DNA from: CAZXWN01 sp964644695 [NCBI: uncultured bacterium]
GTDB lineage: Bacteria; UBP4; UBA4092
Length of the DNA: 64,000 nucleotides
Direction: 5' to 3'
Assembly (NCBI GenBank): GCA_964644695.1
Contig: CAZXWN010000002.1
Location: forward strand, 1-64,000
In this document: positions 45,961-55,201 of the stretch, in pieces
Layout: the number at the start of each line of letters is the position of its first letter
How positions within the stretch are numbered: the stretch's first letter is position 1
Translations under genes and position numbers: made by a program
Notes under the pieces: generated by a model
What the model saw: only the letters and a program-made list of their open reading frames with translations
What the model was told of the DNA's origin: nothing
Database searches by the model: none

Positions 45961-45988
45961 ATTTTAAAGGTTTTTTCATAATAATCAA
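45961..45988 (-). promoter_or_regulatory. promoter of the pseudopilin cluster
   Basis: On the minus strand: TTGATT -35 (45983-45988), 16-nt spacer, TAAAAT -10 (45961-45966). The leader would be about 55 nt and A+T-rich. Confidence 0.55.
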
Positions 45989-46133
45989 GTACTAAAATAT
46001 GGATTGAATATAAAATATAGCGCTAATAACCACAAATATTTGGTATTAGGGATGAATAGGCGAACCAGGTTTGTATGGAATTTGAAATAGAATTGTAAAA
46101 ATAATATTGTGGAGATGAATATAAAACGACCTG

Positions 46134-47678
46134 TCAGGGTCTGTTTTCTATTGCTTTAAGTACGGATGTATTACGGGGATGATTACGAAGGTAGATGGCA
46201 TAGGTTTCGTCTTGATAAGCCATTACCCATGAAGTAGAAGCGCTGAGAGTGAAGAATAAATTATCAGTGTCTGGGTTTTTATAGTCAAATAAAATCAAAT
46301 TAATATCCCATTTATCCAAGGTCTGATTCATTTCAGGTTTCGCCAGGAGGATAGTATAGAAGTCGGGGAGAAAATCGGACCCAAAGAGATCAAATCTGTT
46401 ATCTGTGAATATTTTATGTCGAGGGAATACCCTGAACATGATATATCCGGAGGAATTGATCTCATTAAAGAGCCGCCCGGTAAATGGATGAGACATCAGG
46501 AAATCACACGCTTTGACTGGATAACTGGACTCCCGGTATCCCGGACCCGTCATAAATTCTCTATTCAATTCCAGTTGATGATTCAAAATCAAAATATGGA
46601 AAGCGAGTCCAACAATACTGATCATGGCAATTCTGGGTATCCAGAGTTGAATGGATGTTTTTCCCTTATTTGTCAGATATTGAACACCCAGGACAATGTG
46701 CCGGCTGACTATGGGTGCTGCAATAATTGAATATAAAGGCAGATGCCGGACATGAGACAGGGATTGCTGACCAAAAAATAACAATAGAAACACATCGGCC
46801 AGATAGATTTTTTTAAACGAGGGAATGACCGCTAACCCGGTCAAAATCAGAAGTGCCAGATAATAATGTGTAAAGTGGAAGTCTGGCGGCTGAAGTTCAC
46901 CAATCAGACTGACGAGATTTTTATCCGTCATGACTTTAGAAGTGAGTTCAAAGACATGCCACCCCCATGGATTGATTAATGAGGCCAGAGCAACTGACCC
47001 GGTAATAATCCCCAAATGAAGAACTATTTTCAATCCATCTGGTTCTGGAGTTTTCTTTATAAAAGACTTCCATACCCATCGGATACCATTGCCAGCCAGA
47101 AAAAAGCCTGGCAGCATGATGCCCAGAATGGAACCCCCATGCAGATTTACCCAAACGACCATTAACAGAGGGAATAAGAGGAAATCTCGGAGCTTGGCTC
47201 CTTTTTCCTGAATGTCATATAGATAATAGAGATAAACCGGGACGAACAAGTAGGTGAATATAAAGGGGCGAGGGTACAATGTGTGCCGGGATGCCAACGC
47301 CGCCAGTAAAGTGACTGCCAGTGAAATCCATGAATTACCCGATACCTTCCGAGCAACGAGATAAACTAATCCGAATGCCGCCAGGATGATGACTGACTTA
47401 AAAACGACAAATCCCTTAAATCCGGTGGTGTGATAAACATGAAAAAAAACAATCTGTGATAACCATTCATGGTTGACCCAGGGGTATTTTTCGGCTGTGA
47501 AGGTGAAAATATCCGTCTGGGGGAGCTTATACCCGTGTTGAACAATATATTCACCTGTTTTAATATGCCAAAATTCATCGGTACTGGAACGGATGGCATA
47601 TAAAGATATGGATAATATACAAAAAGCAGTTATCAGAACTGCCAGTGTGAAAATAAATTTTTCTATTTTTTGCGTCAT
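46134..47678 (-). CDS. polytopic membrane protein, GT-C glycosyltransferase-like
   Basis: 514 residues with about eleven hydrophobic helices and a soluble tail. The first external loop reads STDEFWHIKTGEYIVQHGYKLPQTDIFTFT, followed by WVNHEWLSQIVFF. This (D/E)FWH...HEWLS pattern is common to a broad family of predicted GT-C-type glycosyltransferases in diderm bacteria. The C-terminal domain (about 390-514) is probably periplasmic. Substrate unknown. It is divergent from the radical SAM gene. Confidence 0.7.
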   Translation of the reverse strand: MTQKIEKFIFTLAVLITAFCILSISLYAIRSSTDEFWHIKTGEYIVQHGYKLPQTDIFTFTAEKYPWVNHEWLSQIVFFHVYHTTGFKGFVVFKSVIILAAFGLVYLVARKVSGNSWISLAVTLLAALASRHTLYPRPFIFTYLFVPVYLYYLYDIQEKGAKLRDFLLFPLLMVVWVNLHGGSILGIMLPGFFLAGNGIRWVWKSFIKKTPEPDGLKIVLHLGIITGSVALASLINPWGWHVFELTSKVMTDKNLVSLIGELQPPDFHFTHYYLALLILTGLAVIPSFKKIYLADVFLLLFFGQQSLSHVRHLPLYSIIAAPIVSRHIVLGVQYLTNKGKTSIQLWIPRIAMISIVGLAFHILILNHQLELNREFMTGPGYRESSYPVKACDFLMSHPFTGRLFNEINSSGYIMFRVFPRHKIFTDNRFDLFGSDFLPDFYTILLAKPEMNQTLDKWDINLILFDYKNPDTDNLFFTLSASTSWVMAYQDETYAIYLRNHPRNTSVLKAIENRP

Positions 47679-47806
47679 TGGGCTAGATTTAATAGTAAAT
47701 CAACATTAATTGGTCTGGACTTTGTTTATAATGTTCAGCAACACTTAAATTATATGAAAGATATCTTAAACCTGATACATATAAATGACGGGTTTAATTA
47801 TAAACC

Positions 47807-49237
47807 ATGAAAATAGAACGAGTCTTATTAATTACGCCGCCTTCCGGACTATATCGACGGGATGACCGGTGCCAGAGTAAAGTGGAAGACCAGACTGTGG
47901 CCGTCATTTTCCCACCGATTGAACTGGGCTACCTGGCCGCTGTTGTAGAACGGCAGGGTATTGAATGCCGACTCCGGGATTATCCGGCGGAAAAGAAAAC
48001 CTGGGACGACTTTAAAGAGGACTTAAAGACTTTCCAACCTCAGGTACTGGTTTTGAATACCACAACACCGACTCTCAAAAAAGATATCCTGGCTGCGGAG
48101 TTAACCCGTGAATTGTTCCCCCATACTGTTGTCATTGGCCGGGGGGAATATTTCTCAGTCTTCCCGGATAAGGCTCTTCAAGAATTCCCTTCTTTGGATA
48201 TTTTGCTTCGGGGTGAACCTGAGTTGCCTCTGGAAGATGTCATCAAATCTCTCCAACAGGATTTGCCTTTGGATGGCATCCAGGGGATTGCCTTCCGAAA
48301 AGAGGGAGTGCCTGTTGTTACTCCCGAACGCCCTTTATTACAGAACTTGGATTATCTGCCTTTTCCATCAAGGCACCTGATGAATAATTCTCTATATCGA
48401 AGTCCGGAGAATAATGAACCCATCACTGTCGTTCATACCCAGAGAGGTTGTCCTGCCCGCTGTATTTTCTGTTCGGTGGTAATTACCTCTGGACAAAAGG
48501 TACGGAAACGAACTCCGGCAAAAATTGTAGAGGAGCTCCGGGAATGTGTAGAAAAATATCATATCCGGAATTTCCTGTTTCATGCCGACACATTCACATG
48601 GGACAAGGCCTGGGTGATTGAATTATGTCGTTTGATTATTGATAGTGGCTTAAATATTCATTGGGGATGTAATTCCAGAGTGGATAGTATTGATGATGAA
48701 CGGCTGGATTGGCTCAAGAAGGCCGGATGTTGGGTGATAGCCTTTGGTATTGAATCGGGAGATGAGGAAATCCTGAAGAAAATGCGAAAAGGAACGACCC
48801 TGGAACAGGCCCGAAATGCTATCCAAACTGTGAAACGGCATGGAATCAAAACTCACGCCTTCATGGTGATTGGGCTTCCGTGGGAAACGCGGGAGACTTT
48901 CCACAAAACTATGAAATTCCTCCGTGAAATTGATCCGGACTTTTTCGATTTCAATATTGCTTACCCTCTCCCCGGTACCGAGTTAATGAAGATTGCTACG
49001 GAAGATAATTTATTGATTCAGGGAGACCCATCTCAGGGTAGTTATGCGGATGCGGTGCTTCGGACTTTTGAGTTAACGCCGGATGAATTGATGATGATGC
49101 GGCGGAAAGCTCTCTGGCAGTTGTATCTCCGTCCCAAATATATCATCAGGACTTTATTAACAGCGGGCTCACCTAAAAATGTCTGGCAGTATATGAAGGC
49201 GGCCGGAAAACGAGCCAAAAATCTTTTATCTTCATAA
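47807..49237 (+). CDS. B12-binding-domain radical SAM protein
   Basis: 476 residues. The N-terminal cobalamin-binding-like Rossmann domain (about 5-150) includes FPPIELGYLAAVVERQGIEC. A radical SAM domain (about 200-400) has the [4Fe-4S] motif CPARCIFC (about 215-222), then FLFHADTFTWD and AFGIESGDEEILKKMRKG. A helical C-terminal region follows. The class is BchE/P-methylase-like; members modify lipids, hopanoids, porphyrins or natural products, and this one has no classical His in the B12 domain that I can identify. It precedes a polyprenol-type glycosyltransferase gene by 46 bp. Confidence 0.88.
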   Translation: MKIERVLLITPPSGLYRRDDRCQSKVEDQTVAVIFPPIELGYLAAVVERQGIECRLRDYPAEKKTWDDFKEDLKTFQPQVLVLNTTTPTLKKDILAAELTRELFPHTVVIGRGEYFSVFPDKALQEFPSLDILLRGEPELPLEDVIKSLQQDLPLDGIQGIAFRKEGVPVVTPERPLLQNLDYLPFPSRHLMNNSLYRSPENNEPITVVHTQRGCPARCIFCSVVITSGQKVRKRTPAKIVEELRECVEKYHIRNFLFHADTFTWDKAWVIELCRLIIDSGLNIHWGCNSRVDSIDDERLDWLKKAGCWVIAFGIESGDEEILKKMRKGTTLEQARNAIQTVKRHGIKTHAFMVIGLPWETRETFHKTMKFLREIDPDFFDFNIAYPLPGTELMKIATEDNLLIQGDPSQGSYADAVLRTFELTPDELMMMRRKALWQLYLRPKYIIRTLLTAGSPKNVWQYMKAAGKRAKNLLSS

Positions 49238-49268
49238 CAATCAGTATCCAAAACAGGGTTGATTGCCC

Positions 49269-49274
49269 TATAAT
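49269..49274 (+). promoter_or_regulatory. -10 box of a near-leaderless promoter
   Basis: Consensus TATAAT ending 9 nt before the ATG at 49284, with no ribosome-binding site between. Weak -35. Confidence 0.5.
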
Positions 49275-49283
49275 TCCAATACT

Positions 49284-50027
49284 ATGACAACACCACGGGT
49301 CTACATCTGTCTTCCGGCTTACAACGAAGAGGAAAGTCTGGCATCCCTGTTAAATCGTTATATCGAGCTGGTGAAACAAGGTTCGTATGACTATCGCCTG
49401 ATTTTGGTAAATGATGGGAGCCAGGATAATACTCGTGAGATTGCAGAAACCTACCAGTCTTTACTTCCTCTGGAAATCCTGAATCACCCCACCAATAAAG
49501 GCTTGGGCGAGGCCATTCGGACCGGATTCCGTCATGTCGTACAGTTGGCTCAGGAGGATGATGTTATCGTTTATATGGATTCGGATGATACTCACGACCC
49601 TGTTTATATTCCCGATATGGTTAAGAAAATCACAGAAGGAAATGACCTGGTGATTGCTTCCCGATATCGGAAGGGGAGCAGGGTGGAAGGTCTGCCCTGG
49701 AACCGGATGGTGTTATCCACGGTGGCCGGCTGGGTCTTCAAACTTTTTCTGCCCGTCAAAGGTGTCCGGGATTATACCTGTGGTTACCGTGCCTATCGGG
49801 TGGGATTGATTCGAAAAGCGATTGAAGAATACGACCACCAATTTATAACTGCCAAAGGATTTGCCTGTACGGATGAAATCCTCATCAAGCTGGCTCCTTT
49901 GACCCAGAAAATCACAGAAATCCCTTTTATTCTGCATTATGGCCGGAAAAAAGGCGCCTCCAAAATCAATTTCCGCAAAACGATTCCAGCAACCCTCCGT
50001 CTTCTTCTTATTAGACATCGTAAATAA
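49284..50027 (+). CDS. glycosyltransferase family 2, polyprenol-phosphate mannosyltransferase-like
   Basis: 247 residues from the ATG at 49284; an in-frame TTG at 49263 adds seven residues before the conserved start and is disfavoured. GT-A fold features are VYICLPAYNEEESL, LILVNDGSQDNT, and YMDSDDTHDP (DxD-type metal site near 100). GSRVEGLPWNRM and the C-terminal HYGRKKGASKINFRKT basic segment resemble dolichol/undecaprenyl-phosphate mannosyl- or glucosyltransferases without a membrane domain. Products of this type feed GT-C enzymes, several of which are encoded nearby. Confidence 0.87.
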   Translation: MTTPRVYICLPAYNEEESLASLLNRYIELVKQGSYDYRLILVNDGSQDNTREIAETYQSLLPLEILNHPTNKGLGEAIRTGFRHVVQLAQEDDVIVYMDSDDTHDPVYIPDMVKKITEGNDLVIASRYRKGSRVEGLPWNRMVLSTVAGWVFKLFLPVKGVRDYTCGYRAYRVGLIRKAIEEYDHQFITAKGFACTDEILIKLAPLTQKITEIPFILHYGRKKGASKINFRKTIPATLRLLLIRHRK

Positions 50028-50078
50028 TTGAACCTCAGATTATTAGCATTCCATCGCCCTCTTTTTACTCTTGAACTG

Positions 50079-50142
50079 TATTCGAATCTTCCACGGAGCT
50101 GCTCGGAGCAGCTCCGTGGACGGTTCGTTATCGGTGCGAATA
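50079..50142. repeat. dispersed palindromic element, copy C (most regular)
   Basis: Perfect 14-bp stem (50090-50103 with 50107-50120) around a 3-nt loop. An outer 6-bp inverted pair lies at 50079-50084 and 50137-50142. It lies in the gap between the GT2 and ABC permease genes. Confidence 0.8.
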
Positions 50143-50260
50143 ATGCAGGAAAATAAACAAAGACGAATCAGTGATGTTCAGAGTATAATTTCTAAATTAT
50201 TCAGTGTCGTATTTTAATTTTTGTAGATTCAAATTTAGGGTTAATCAGGAGTAAAAGGGA

Positions 50261-51163
50261 ATGACTCCAGCACAAAAACGAAAGAACAGGGAAGCTCTGA
50301 CCGGGTACCTGTTCATCTTGCCAAATGTAATAGGGTTTGCCCTGTTCACATTCTTACCTGTATTTGCCTCCATGCTGCTCAGTTTCACTCCATGGACTGG
50401 AAGTTGGGAGGATGGGTCCTTCCGATGGGTGGGGTTGCAAAATTACATCCAATTGATTCAGGACCCGTTATTCTGGAAGTTTATATGGAATACCATGGTG
50501 CTTATGTTAAGTCTTCCCTTGAGTATGGCGGGGTCATTGATTCTGGCTCTGGCCTTGAATCAGAAAATCAAAGGGCTGACTATCTTCCGTACCCTGTTTT
50601 TTATTCCCTCCATTGCCTCCGGTATTGGTTTATTCCTGCTTTGGAAATGGATTTATAATCCAGACTTTGGACTCATTAATGATATGTTACGCCGATTTGC
50701 TCATATCAATGGCCCCAATTGGTTGACAGATATGAATTGGGTAAAACCTGCTCTGATTCTCTGCATTACCTGGATAGGTATTGGCGGTACCAATATGATT
50801 CTTTATCTGGCCGGATTACAGAATGTCCCCCGGGACTTCTATGAAGCGGCGGAGATTGATGGGGCCAGCGGCTGGCAACGGTTCTGGCATATTACCTGGC
50901 CGATGCTCACACCGACCACCTTTTTTATCTTTACCATGGGTTTGATTGCCGGATTCCAGGGGTATTTCGATTTGGTCTATGTTATGACTCTTGGGGGACC
51001 TGCCGGTTCTTCCACACCGATTGCTTATTATATCTGGCAGACAGCTTTCCAGAACTTTAAACTTGGATTTGCTTCCGCTCAGGCATGGGTTTTATTTATC
51101 ATCATCTTCTTTATTACCCTGGCGAATTGGAAATACAGTGGCCAGCGGGTAAACTATTTTTAG
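50261..51163 (+). CDS. sugar ABC transporter permease (MalF/UgpA type)
   Basis: 300-residue inner-membrane subunit with six predicted helices. The EAA loop is YEAAEIDGASGWQRFWHITWPML (about 195-217), the site that docks on the ATPase. The N-terminus (GYLFILPNVIGFALFTFLPVFASMLLSF) is typical of MalF-like CUT1 permeases. GGAG and GGGA elements precede the ATG. Its partner permease follows after 19 nt. No binding protein or ATPase gene is next to them in this window. Confidence 0.93.
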   Translation: MTPAQKRKNREALTGYLFILPNVIGFALFTFLPVFASMLLSFTPWTGSWEDGSFRWVGLQNYIQLIQDPLFWKFIWNTMVLMLSLPLSMAGSLILALALNQKIKGLTIFRTLFFIPSIASGIGLFLLWKWIYNPDFGLINDMLRRFAHINGPNWLTDMNWVKPALILCITWIGIGGTNMILYLAGLQNVPRDFYEAAEIDGASGWQRFWHITWPMLTPTTFFIFTMGLIAGFQGYFDLVYVMTLGGPAGSSTPIAYYIWQTAFQNFKLGFASAQAWVLFIIIFFITLANWKYSGQRVNYF

Positions 51164-51182
51164 GGATTGGAGACTATACATT

Positions 51183-52094
51183 ATGAAATATAAAACCCAG
51201 TCCTTCATCAAATTTTCTTTCCTTTATCTGATACTGGCTTTAGGCGCTTTTGTGATGTTGATTCCATTTTTCTGGATGGTAGCCACCTCTCTCAAGGAGC
51301 CGGGTGCCGTCTTTATGATGGGCGGTGCTTTCTGGAAACAATTTGTTCCTGATCCTGTTGTGTGGGGAAATTTCAAAGAAGCCTGGAATGCCATTCCTTT
51401 TGGCCGTTACTATGTTAATAACACTTTCGTCACTCTTTCTGTTACCGCAGGGCAGGTGGTTACCTGTTCTCTGGCAGCGTTTGCTTTTGCCCGGTTAACC
51501 TTCCCCGGGAGGGACAAAATCTTCTTTGGTTACCTGGCGACGATGATGATTCCTTTTGCGGTTACCATGATTCCCAATTTTATTATTATGAGCCAGTTGA
51601 CTAAATTGTCTGACCAATGGTTCCCTGGTGGGATCTATATCATGGGGCATTATGTCGGGAAATTATTCGGATTGGATTCTTATTTTGCCTTGATTGTTCC
51701 CGGGATGTTTTCTGCCTATGGGACCTTCATGTTGCGGCAGTATTTTCTGGGGCTTCCCACTGAACTTGAAGAAGCCGCTCGTATAGACGGATGCTCATGG
51801 TTCAGGATTTACTGGAACATCGCCCTTCCATTATCTGGTGCCGCACTGGCAACCTTGACCGTATTAACTTTTATGGGTGTTTGGAAAGACTTCATGTGGC
51901 CGCTGACTATTGTTAATCATGACGATATGAAAACATTGTCTGTCGGTTTGGCTTCCTTCCAGGGTTTATATACAACGCAATGGACTCTATTAATGGCCGG
52001 TTCCTTGATTATGTTGATTCCCATCATCATTGTGTTTATTTTCAGCCAGCGGTATGTTGTTGAAGGGATTAAACTCCAGGGTATCAAAGGATAA
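51183..52094 (+). CDS. sugar ABC transporter permease (MalG/UgpE type)
   Basis: 303 residues, six helices. The EAA loop EEAARIDGCSWFRIYWNIALPLS lies near 196-218 and the C-terminus FIFSQRYVVEGIKLQGIKG is a CUT1 MalG-type ending. It forms the second half of the heterodimer with the preceding gene. An insertion near 130-165 (SDQWFPGGIYIMGHYVGKLFGLD) lengthens one external loop. The transcription unit appears to end at the hairpin at 52163-52191. Confidence 0.92.
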   Translation: MKYKTQSFIKFSFLYLILALGAFVMLIPFFWMVATSLKEPGAVFMMGGAFWKQFVPDPVVWGNFKEAWNAIPFGRYYVNNTFVTLSVTAGQVVTCSLAAFAFARLTFPGRDKIFFGYLATMMIPFAVTMIPNFIIMSQLTKLSDQWFPGGIYIMGHYVGKLFGLDSYFALIVPGMFSAYGTFMLRQYFLGLPTELEEAARIDGCSWFRIYWNIALPLSGAALATLTVLTFMGVWKDFMWPLTIVNHDDMKTLSVGLASFQGLYTTQWTLLMAGSLIMLIPIIIVFIFSQRYVVEGIKLQGIKG

Positions 52095-52162
52095 TCAAGG
52101 TTTCAGGCACTGAGATTCTCATCAAATGATGTAAAATGGATGAAAGAAACTTGGTTTTCAGA

Positions 52163-52198
52163 GAAGGTTCAGGTGAACAGCCTGAACCTTCCTTTATT
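52163..52198 (+). terminator. terminator after the ABC permease pair
   Basis: 11-bp perfect stem (52163-52173 with 52181-52191), 7-nt loop, followed by a T-rich tract. Confidence 0.8.
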
Positions 52199-52289
52199 CT
52201 GATGAGCGGTTGTATGTTTTACCCTGTCAGAAATTTAAGGTATATTAAATCAGTTTGATACTGGATATGGTCGAGGACATGATTACAAC

Positions 52290-54248
52290 ATGAGTAAAAA
52301 GACTCATAAAGAAAAAACCGTAGAGAAAACACCTATCCCCCAGAAGATATCCCAACCTGGAACTTGGATGGGGGTACTGTGGGGCATTTTTATATTTTTG
52401 GTGTTAACAGTTATTGCCCCCAATAGTAATGCTGCAGCCGTAGATGGGAAATGGCTGGTTCTTGGGATAGGACTTCCTGTTCTCAGTTTAATTGGAGTCA
52501 TGTCTCTTTGGAATTCCAAAAAATCCTTTTCTTTGTTGGATAGTGCCGTTTTGGTTTATGGAACCGTTATTCTTGTTTCCTGGATTCGAGCCCCATACCA
52601 TAAAGCCTTTCTCCCCTTCATGCTCCATTGGTTGACACCTGTCTTTGTCTATTTCCTGGTGAGCCGTACTGTTCGATTCCCCAAAACATTATATGGAGTC
52701 ATGTTAGGGTGTCTGACCGGAGGTGTGGTGGCGTCTGTTTATGCCATTCTCCAATTTGCGGGTGTCGATCCTGTTTCCTGGAAGAATACGGGTGAAGTGG
52801 TGGGTTTCATCACTTCTTTTTATGGAAACTCCAATTTATTTGGTTGGTTGTTGTCACTACTCTGGCCCTTCGCTTTATATTATCTGATTCGAAATCCAGA
52901 GAATGGATTTGATCGGATTGCTCGATATATTCCCGCCCCGTTGATTTTGGTGGCTGCTGGATTATCCCGAAATCGGACAGGGCTTTTGGCTATTGTGCTG
53001 GTCACATTGTTATGGGGATATTGGCTGAGTCGGATGGAAGAATCAACAGAACCTCGTCCCGACGGATTAGATAAATTAAGGGGCATCCTGAAGAAATTAT
53101 TCCCCCAAAACAAGAAGGTCCTGATAGGCCTTATTTTGGTTGGATCGTTCGTACTGGCAGGCTTGGGGCATCATTATGCCGTTCGTTCTGACCGGGCCTT
53201 GAAAACCCGTTTACTTAGTTGGAAAACATCCATGTCTATCTTTAGAGAAATGCCTCTGACGGGAGCGGGTCCTGGTCGATATGGTGTTCTGTATTCCGAT
53301 TATCAGGGAAGGTTGTTGCGTGAGCCTGCAAATAAAACCTTTATAAGAACATTGGTGGAATCCGATTCACAGAGTACTCTTCATGCTCATAACGAATGGG
53401 TCCAGTCTCTGGCGCAGGAAGGGATCCTGGGGCTGGCAGCGCTGGCATTTCTGGCAACAGCGATTTATATCCAGTTAAGGAAAAGATTTATAACAGCCAT
53501 GACTGATTCACAGAAAATTCATGCATGGATGTTGACTGGAAGTATGGTAGCGCTGGGAATATGCAGTTTACTGGGATTCCCGCTCATGGTTCCTGCCACA
53601 GGTTTAGTGGTTGGGGTTTGGTTGGGATTACTGGATACGATAGATTCAACAGAAACCGAGTCTGAATCTGTATCCAGATATTATCTTCCTCAAATCCTGG
53701 CTGTCATATTATTGGGTGGGTTATGGATTGGATTATTACCGGTGTCTGTTACTCAGTGGCAGGTGAGCCGACTAATCAAGTCCGGCAGAAATGCGGCGGA
53801 GATTCAGGGTGATTTGAATACTGCTATCAATAAGATGTCTGAAGCCGTCATGAAACAACCGGAAAATGGTCTAGCCCTGTTTTATATGGCAGGATACCTC
53901 GCACTCTCTGAACAGTATGACCTTGCAATCAGGGGGTATCAACAATCCATTTCCAGTTATTATGACGCTAAAACCTGGTTTAATCTGGGACAGGTTTATT
54001 ACAGTATTAAAGACTATGGGAAAGCTGAGATTTGCTATCAGAAATCACTGGTCAATCATCCTACGGAGACCGATGCGTTACGACAATTGGCCTATTGTTA
54101 CCTTCAACTCGGGAAGCCGGAAGTGGCCCTGCCCCTGTTAATACAATATATGAATGGTCCCAGAGATATTTCTTATGATGTTCAAGTTAAGAGCATTATT
54201 GAGGTTTTAACCAAAGATGTTCCTTCAAAAGGAGATAATCCGTCATGA
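52290..54248 (+). CDS. O-antigen ligase/polymerase-like membrane protein with C-terminal TPR repeats
   Basis: 652 residues. About twelve hydrophobic helices (25-480) form a Wzy/WaaL-type domain; the marker NEWVQSLAQEGILGL near 368 follows the large periplasmic loop containing the LLSWKTSMSIFREMPLTGAGPGRYG signature. Residues about 510-640 are tetratricopeptide repeats (ALFYMAGYLALSEQYDLAIRGYQQS, AKTWFNLGQVYYSIKDYGKAEICYQKS). A positively charged N-terminal tail precedes the first helix. It should ligate or polymerise lipid-linked glycans in the periplasm; the TPR part may recruit partners. It is followed by an overlapping epimerase gene (ATGA), so it starts a coupled three-gene unit. Confidence 0.82.
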   Translation: MSKKTHKEKTVEKTPIPQKISQPGTWMGVLWGIFIFLVLTVIAPNSNAAAVDGKWLVLGIGLPVLSLIGVMSLWNSKKSFSLLDSAVLVYGTVILVSWIRAPYHKAFLPFMLHWLTPVFVYFLVSRTVRFPKTLYGVMLGCLTGGVVASVYAILQFAGVDPVSWKNTGEVVGFITSFYGNSNLFGWLLSLLWPFALYYLIRNPENGFDRIARYIPAPLILVAAGLSRNRTGLLAIVLVTLLWGYWLSRMEESTEPRPDGLDKLRGILKKLFPQNKKVLIGLILVGSFVLAGLGHHYAVRSDRALKTRLLSWKTSMSIFREMPLTGAGPGRYGVLYSDYQGRLLREPANKTFIRTLVESDSQSTLHAHNEWVQSLAQEGILGLAALAFLATAIYIQLRKRFITAMTDSQKIHAWMLTGSMVALGICSLLGFPLMVPATGLVVGVWLGLLDTIDSTETESESVSRYYLPQILAVILLGGLWIGLLPVSVTQWQVSRLIKSGRNAAEIQGDLNTAINKMSEAVMKQPENGLALFYMAGYLALSEQYDLAIRGYQQSISSYYDAKTWFNLGQVYYSIKDYGKAEICYQKSLVNHPTETDALRQLAYCYLQLGKPEVALPLLIQYMNGPRDISYDVQVKSIIEVLTKDVPSKGDNPS

Positions 54249-55201
54249 AATACTTGGTAACCGGTGCTGCCGGATTTATTGGTTCTACCTTAGCCGAACG
54301 ATTATTGAATGAAGGGCATCAAGTCCGGGGTATTGATTGTTTTACGGATTATTATGCTCGTCGTGTCAAAGAATCCAATTTACAAACAGCCCTTTCACAT
54401 CCGAATTATGAGTTTGTGGAAGACGACTTAAATAAATGCGACATGAACTCCTTGTTGGATGGAGTGAATGGAGTTTTTCATCAGGCGGCCCAGGCAGGAG
54501 TGCGTGCCAGTTGGGGTTCCACTTTCCTGACCTATACCCACTGTAATGTGGATGCCACGCAACGATTACTGGAAGCCGTTAAAGGCCGTCCACTGCAGCG
54601 GTTTGTCTATGCCTCTTCATCCTCTGTATATGGGGATGTCCCTGGTAATGAGCCTATGCCGGAAACCCTTCGGCCTCAGCCTTTGTCTCCGTATGGGGTT
54701 ACCAAGCTGGCTGCGGAACATCTGAGTTATTTATACTGGAAAAATTATGGAGTCCCAACAGTCAGTCTCCGTTATTTCACAGTGTATGGCCCCCGCCAAA
54801 GACCCGATATGGGTTTTCATAAATTTATCCGCGCCATCCTTGAAGATAAACCCATAGGAATATATGGTGACGGAACTCAAATGCGAGATTTTACATACAT
54901 TGACGATATTGTGTCGGCCAATGTGGCTGCTATGAATCAGGGTACTCCCGGTGAGGTTTATAACATCGGGGGAGGCCATGTTGAACAATTAAATCATCTC
55001 CTGACACTATTGCAGGAATTGGCTGGGAAACCCGCCATTCTGAATTATCAGGAAAAACAGCGGGGAGATGTATTCCGAACCTCTGCGGATATTCGAAAGG
55101 CCCAAAGGGATTTGGGTTTTGCACCTCAGTATGACATTCGTAGGGGATTGTCCCACGAGATTGATTGGATTCGTAACCTGATAGACAAGGAGAACTCATG
55201 A
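54245..55201 (+). CDS. NAD-dependent nucleotide-sugar epimerase/dehydratase (UDP-glucuronate 4-epimerase-like)
   Basis: 318-residue extended short-chain dehydrogenase. The NAD motif GAAGFIGS is at residues 7-14, the catalytic Ser/Thr region is ASSSSVYGD, and Tyr-Lys is in SPYGVTKLAAEH (about 147-158). FTVYGPRQRPDMGFHKFI and YGDGTQMRDFTYIDDIV are hallmarks of GalE/UDP-glucuronate 4-epimerases. It supplies a nucleotide sugar for the adjacent polysaccharide pathway. It overlaps both neighbours by 4 bp. Confidence 0.92.
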   Translation: MKYLVTGAAGFIGSTLAERLLNEGHQVRGIDCFTDYYARRVKESNLQTALSHPNYEFVEDDLNKCDMNSLLDGVNGVFHQAAQAGVRASWGSTFLTYTHCNVDATQRLLEAVKGRPLQRFVYASSSSVYGDVPGNEPMPETLRPQPLSPYGVTKLAAEHLSYLYWKNYGVPTVSLRYFTVYGPRQRPDMGFHKFIRAILEDKPIGIYGDGTQMRDFTYIDDIVSANVAAMNQGTPGEVYNIGGGHVEQLNHLLTLLQELAGKPAILNYQEKQRGDVFRTSADIRKAQRDLGFAPQYDIRRGLSHEIDWIRNLIDKENS

